From positions 1 to 34,938 of the forward strand of contig CAZIXB010000004.1 of the NCBI GenBank assembly GCA_964543205.1: 34,938 nt of DNA. Direction: 5' to 3'. Under the pieces are notes generated by a model. It ran no database searches. It saw only the letters and a list, made by a program, of their open reading frames with translations, and was not told where the DNA came from. Numbering within the stretch: the stretch's first letter is position 1; each line of letters opens with the position of its first letter. Source of the DNA: CAYSRM01 sp964543205. GTDB taxonomy: Bacteria > Verrucomicrobiota > Kiritimatiellia > UBA8416 > CAYSRM01. Below are positions 33,128-34,938 of this stretch, piece by piece. The position numbers and the translations under genes were made by a program.

Positions 33128-34633
33128 GTGACGCACAAAGATGATATGGCAATTCTTAAACAGGTCTGTCAACGTGTCGAGCAGACGGAGTTCAAGACTG
33201 ATAAGTCCCGCGATGGATTTGTTATTAATCCCACTCTTGAGATACGCCGGTTGGATTGGCAATGCTGTGCGCTATTCAGAGCCGACGAACCTCTTTCCGG
33301 CGAGCCGGTTCGGAGTGAAGAGTGGGCTTTGATCTGGAAGCCTGAACCGGACGCTCCCGTTTCGGTACGTGCTGCAACTCAGGCCGAACTCCTGGCGTTG
33401 AAGCTCCTGTCGGAAGATATGAATATTGAGCAGGCTGCGCGCGAATGCGGCAAAACCAAGTCTGCGCTCAGAGCATTGTTCATGCGTGTTGCACGCTCTG
33501 GTATCATCCTGGCGCCAGTTTCGCGCATCGTCAGGACCGAAGCGCAGATTCCAGGAGCCAGTACATTGCCGGAGAATGATAGCGTGGCAAGGATTTTCAC
33601 ACTCCAGTGGCACCTGACCAATCGCTGCGATCTGGACTGCCGGCATTGCTATGATCGGACGGATCGACGGCCTCTTTCCACCGCTGCCGCCATGGCTGTA
33701 CTGGATGATTTTGCGCGCTTCTGCGAAGAAAAGAATGTTTCAGGGCATGTATCGTTTTCGGGCGGCAATCCGCTTCTGCGGGCTGACTTTTTCGATATCT
33801 ATCGCCGGGCGGCAGAGCTGGGGTTCGATCTTTCTATCCTTGGCAATCCGACATCCCGGTCCGTATTGGAGCGAATTCAGGATATCCTGCCGCTCAATTT
33901 CTTTCAGACCAGCCTGGAAGGGCTGGCCGAACACAACGATTTCATGCGGGGGGCGGGCCATTTCGATCGCGTGATGATGTTCCTGCCGATTCTGAGCGAG
34001 CTTGGCATCTCGTCGACCATCATGTTGACTTTGACGCGCGACAACTTGGATCAAATTATTCCGCTTGCCCAAACGCTGGAAGGCAAGGTGGACCATTTCA
34101 CTTTCAATCGGCTTTCACCGGTTGGTGAAGGCGCCGCGTTGGCCTTGCCCGACCCCGTCGCCTACCGCGCCTTTATTGGCCGCTACGTCGATGTGGCCAA
34201 TAAACTAGAGGTTGCGGGCTACAAAGACAACCTGATTAACTGTGAGCTGGCGGCGCGCGGATTGTCTTCTTTTGGCGGTTGTACTGGATTCGGGTGTGGC
34301 GCGGCATTCAATTTTATGGCCCTCCTGCCCGACGGTCAGGTGCATGCGTGTCGGAAGTACCCATCGTTCATCGGCGATATTCGGCGGTCCACATTGTGCG
34401 AAATCTACGACGGGAGCGATGCTGACCGGTATCGCCGCCGTCCGGACGCGTGTCGTGATTGCGCGCTGGTAACCCAGTGCGGCGGATGTCGCGCCATTAC
34501 ATCCGGGTTGGGATGGGATGAGGACGCTGACAAAGATCCTTTTTGTTTCGCCCCGGGGGGGTTGATTCGGGCGCACACGCTCTGGCTACAAAATTCTGTG
34601 AGATATGCAGGGTTAGCCCCGCCATCGGCGTGA
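33128..34633 (+). CDS. Radical SAM/SPASM peptide maturase (SbtM-like)
   Basis: A 501-aa radical SAM protein. The start is put at GTG 33128, with GGGGGT 8 nt upstream; ATG 33146 is possible, and the long in-frame extension over the peptide gene is rejected. Residues 1-150 include a helix-turn-helix-like stretch (LLSEDMNIEQAARECGKTKSA). The radical SAM core has CDLDCRHC (Cys167, Cys171, Cys174) binding the 4Fe-4S cluster, and 'FSGGNPLL' as the SAM-contacting motif. The C-terminal SPASM-type region carries many cysteines: 'GGCTGFGCGAAFNFMALLPDG', 'HACRKYPS', 'CRDC', 'CGGCRA', 'DPFCF'. This layout and wording fit SbtM / selenobiotic-family maturases, thought to modify Cys (or Sec) in a partner peptide. 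The last 13 or so codons derive from a dispersed repeat (34592-34612), so the original C-terminus was probably different. Function is predicted from family and from the peptide gene directly upstream. Confidence 0.85.
   Translation: MTHKDDMAILKQVCQRVEQTEFKTDKSRDGFVINPTLEIRRLDWQCCALFRADEPLSGEPVRSEEWALIWKPEPDAPVSVRAATQAELLALKLLSEDMNIEQAARECGKTKSALRALFMRVARSGIILAPVSRIVRTEAQIPGASTLPENDSVARIFTLQWHLTNRCDLDCRHCYDRTDRRPLSTAAAMAVLDDFARFCEEKNVSGHVSFSGGNPLLRADFFDIYRRAAELGFDLSILGNPTSRSVLERIQDILPLNFFQTSLEGLAEHNDFMRGAGHFDRVMMFLPILSELGISSTIMLTLTRDNLDQIIPLAQTLEGKVDHFTFNRLSPVGEGAALALPDPVAYRAFIGRYVDVANKLEVAGYKDNLINCELAARGLSSFGGCTGFGCGAAFNFMALLPDGQVHACRKYPSFIGDIRRSTLCEIYDGSDADRYRRRPDACRDCALVTQCGGCRAITSGLGWDEDADKDPFCFAPGGLIRAHTLWLQNSVRYAGLAPPSA
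34592..34612 (-). repeat. Dispersed repeat copy 4, inverted, inside 3' end of radical SAM gene
   Basis: The reverse complement of the core with one inserted T (CCCTGCATATCTCACAGAATT). It encodes about residues 489-495 (NSVRYAG) of the radical SAM protein and is flanked by short inverted GGCTA (34584-34588) and TAGCC (34614-34618). The stop codon lies 19 bp beyond it. Confidence 0.85.
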
Positions 34634-34938
34634 CCGGATTTTTCCAGGAAACTGACGGAGTCAGAGACGAGGAATCAATTATGGGTCTTCCGCAGAATCT
34701 GTGGGTAGTGAAAGCATGTAGCTACCCAATAAGAGGCACATGTTAGAGAATAAACGCAGGAATGGCACGAAATATATCGAAGGATTTCTCGTATCGAGAT
34801 AATTTGACCGGCGAAGAAGGTATAGCCGGGCTTATCCTGCGTAGCCTTCGGCGAAGTGGGGTCGGGTAAGGGTATTCGAGTACGGGTGGCGGTTAAGCGG
34901 GTCGGGTAAGGGTGCTTTGAAGTGTGAACTCTGCGCTC
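34634..34938. other. Terminal intergenic region with small hairpins and repeat fragments
   Basis: No gene is supported. TGGGTAG (34702-34708) and CTACCCA (34722-34728) form a 7-bp stem with a 13-nt loop but no T-run. CCGGC (34808-34812) and GCCGG (34825-34829) form a second small stem. A 67-codon frame at 34543-34746 starts inside the radical SAM gene on the dispersed repeat and is probably chance. Confidence 0.5.
34861..34897 (+). repeat. Second copy of the GGGTAAG/GGTTAAG repeat arm
   Basis: Aligns with 20082-20118 at about 31 of 37 bases (both begin GTCGGGTAAG and end GCGGTTAAG). Another GTCGGGTAAG follows at 34900-34909. The window ends before any right-hand arm can be seen. Confidence 0.75.

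Noticed and set aside
34543..34746. 67-codon ORF at the end of the radical SAM gene
   Set aside because: It begins within the maturase coding region in another frame and partly consists of the dispersed repeat; similar short frames arise at other copies of the repeat.

Overview
This window looks like a chromosomal stretch from a Gram-negative bacterium, most likely of the PVC superphylum (Lentisphaerota, Kiritimatiellota, Verrucomicrobiota or Planctomycetota). The reasons are the very large secreted proteins with PQQ-type propellers and TPRs, an NPCBM-domain protein beside MoxR/VWA/DUF58 genes, large secreted proteins of unknown role next to glycoside hydrolases, and short repeats scattered between genes. 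This placement rests on gene content only. I see no rRNA, tRNA, CRISPR array or intact transposase.

Region 1 (373-19969, all +) reads as one operon of ten genes with short gaps or stop/start overlaps. In order: a 1582-aa TPR/PQQ-propeller protein, a lipoprotein, a BatA-like VWA membrane protein, a second VWA membrane protein, a secreted alpha/alpha-barrel (prenyltransferase/squalene cyclase-type) repeat protein, a 1225-aa membrane/coiled-coil protein, an NPCBM-domain secreted protein, two tandem MoxR AAA+ ATPases and a DUF58 protein. MoxR, DUF58 and BatA-type VWA proteins are known to travel together and are thought to act as chaperone-like assembly or regulatory systems for envelope complexes. 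The other genes are plausible clients or partners. The first MoxR has arginine in place of the Walker A lysine.

Region 2 (20255-30787) is a secreted-protein and carbohydrate module. Two tandem, overlapping minus-strand paralogues (951 and 1040 aa) are propeller-type exported proteins, and only the upstream one has an STN-like N-terminal domain. They are divergent from a 937-aa exported putative glycoside hydrolase (GH123/DUF4091-like). A GH20 family protein without a signal peptide converges on that gene.

Region 3 (31048-34633) holds a glyoxalase II (GloB) on the minus strand. It is divergent from a TetR-family regulator that has a perfect 24-bp palindrome over its ribosome binding site. These are followed by a compact putative RiPP cassette: a 69-aa Cys-rich peptide with three SSCGAK repeats and, 77 bp downstream, a 501-aa radical SAM/SPASM protein resembling the SbtM (thio(seleno)oxazole / 'selenobiotic') maturases. 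This cassette is the most interesting system in the window. Its peptide uses only Cys codons and ends in TAA, so it appears to be a selenium-free version.

A 20-bp motif (CCCGCATATCTCACAGAATT) recurs at 20001, 26290, 30947 and, inverted with one extra base, at 34592; a truncated copy is at 20193. The copies lie between modules, and one forms the last codons of the radical SAM gene. A second repeat family (CGGGTAAG / CGGTTAAG) forms a large imperfect inverted repeat at 20071-20196 and recurs at 34861-34897.
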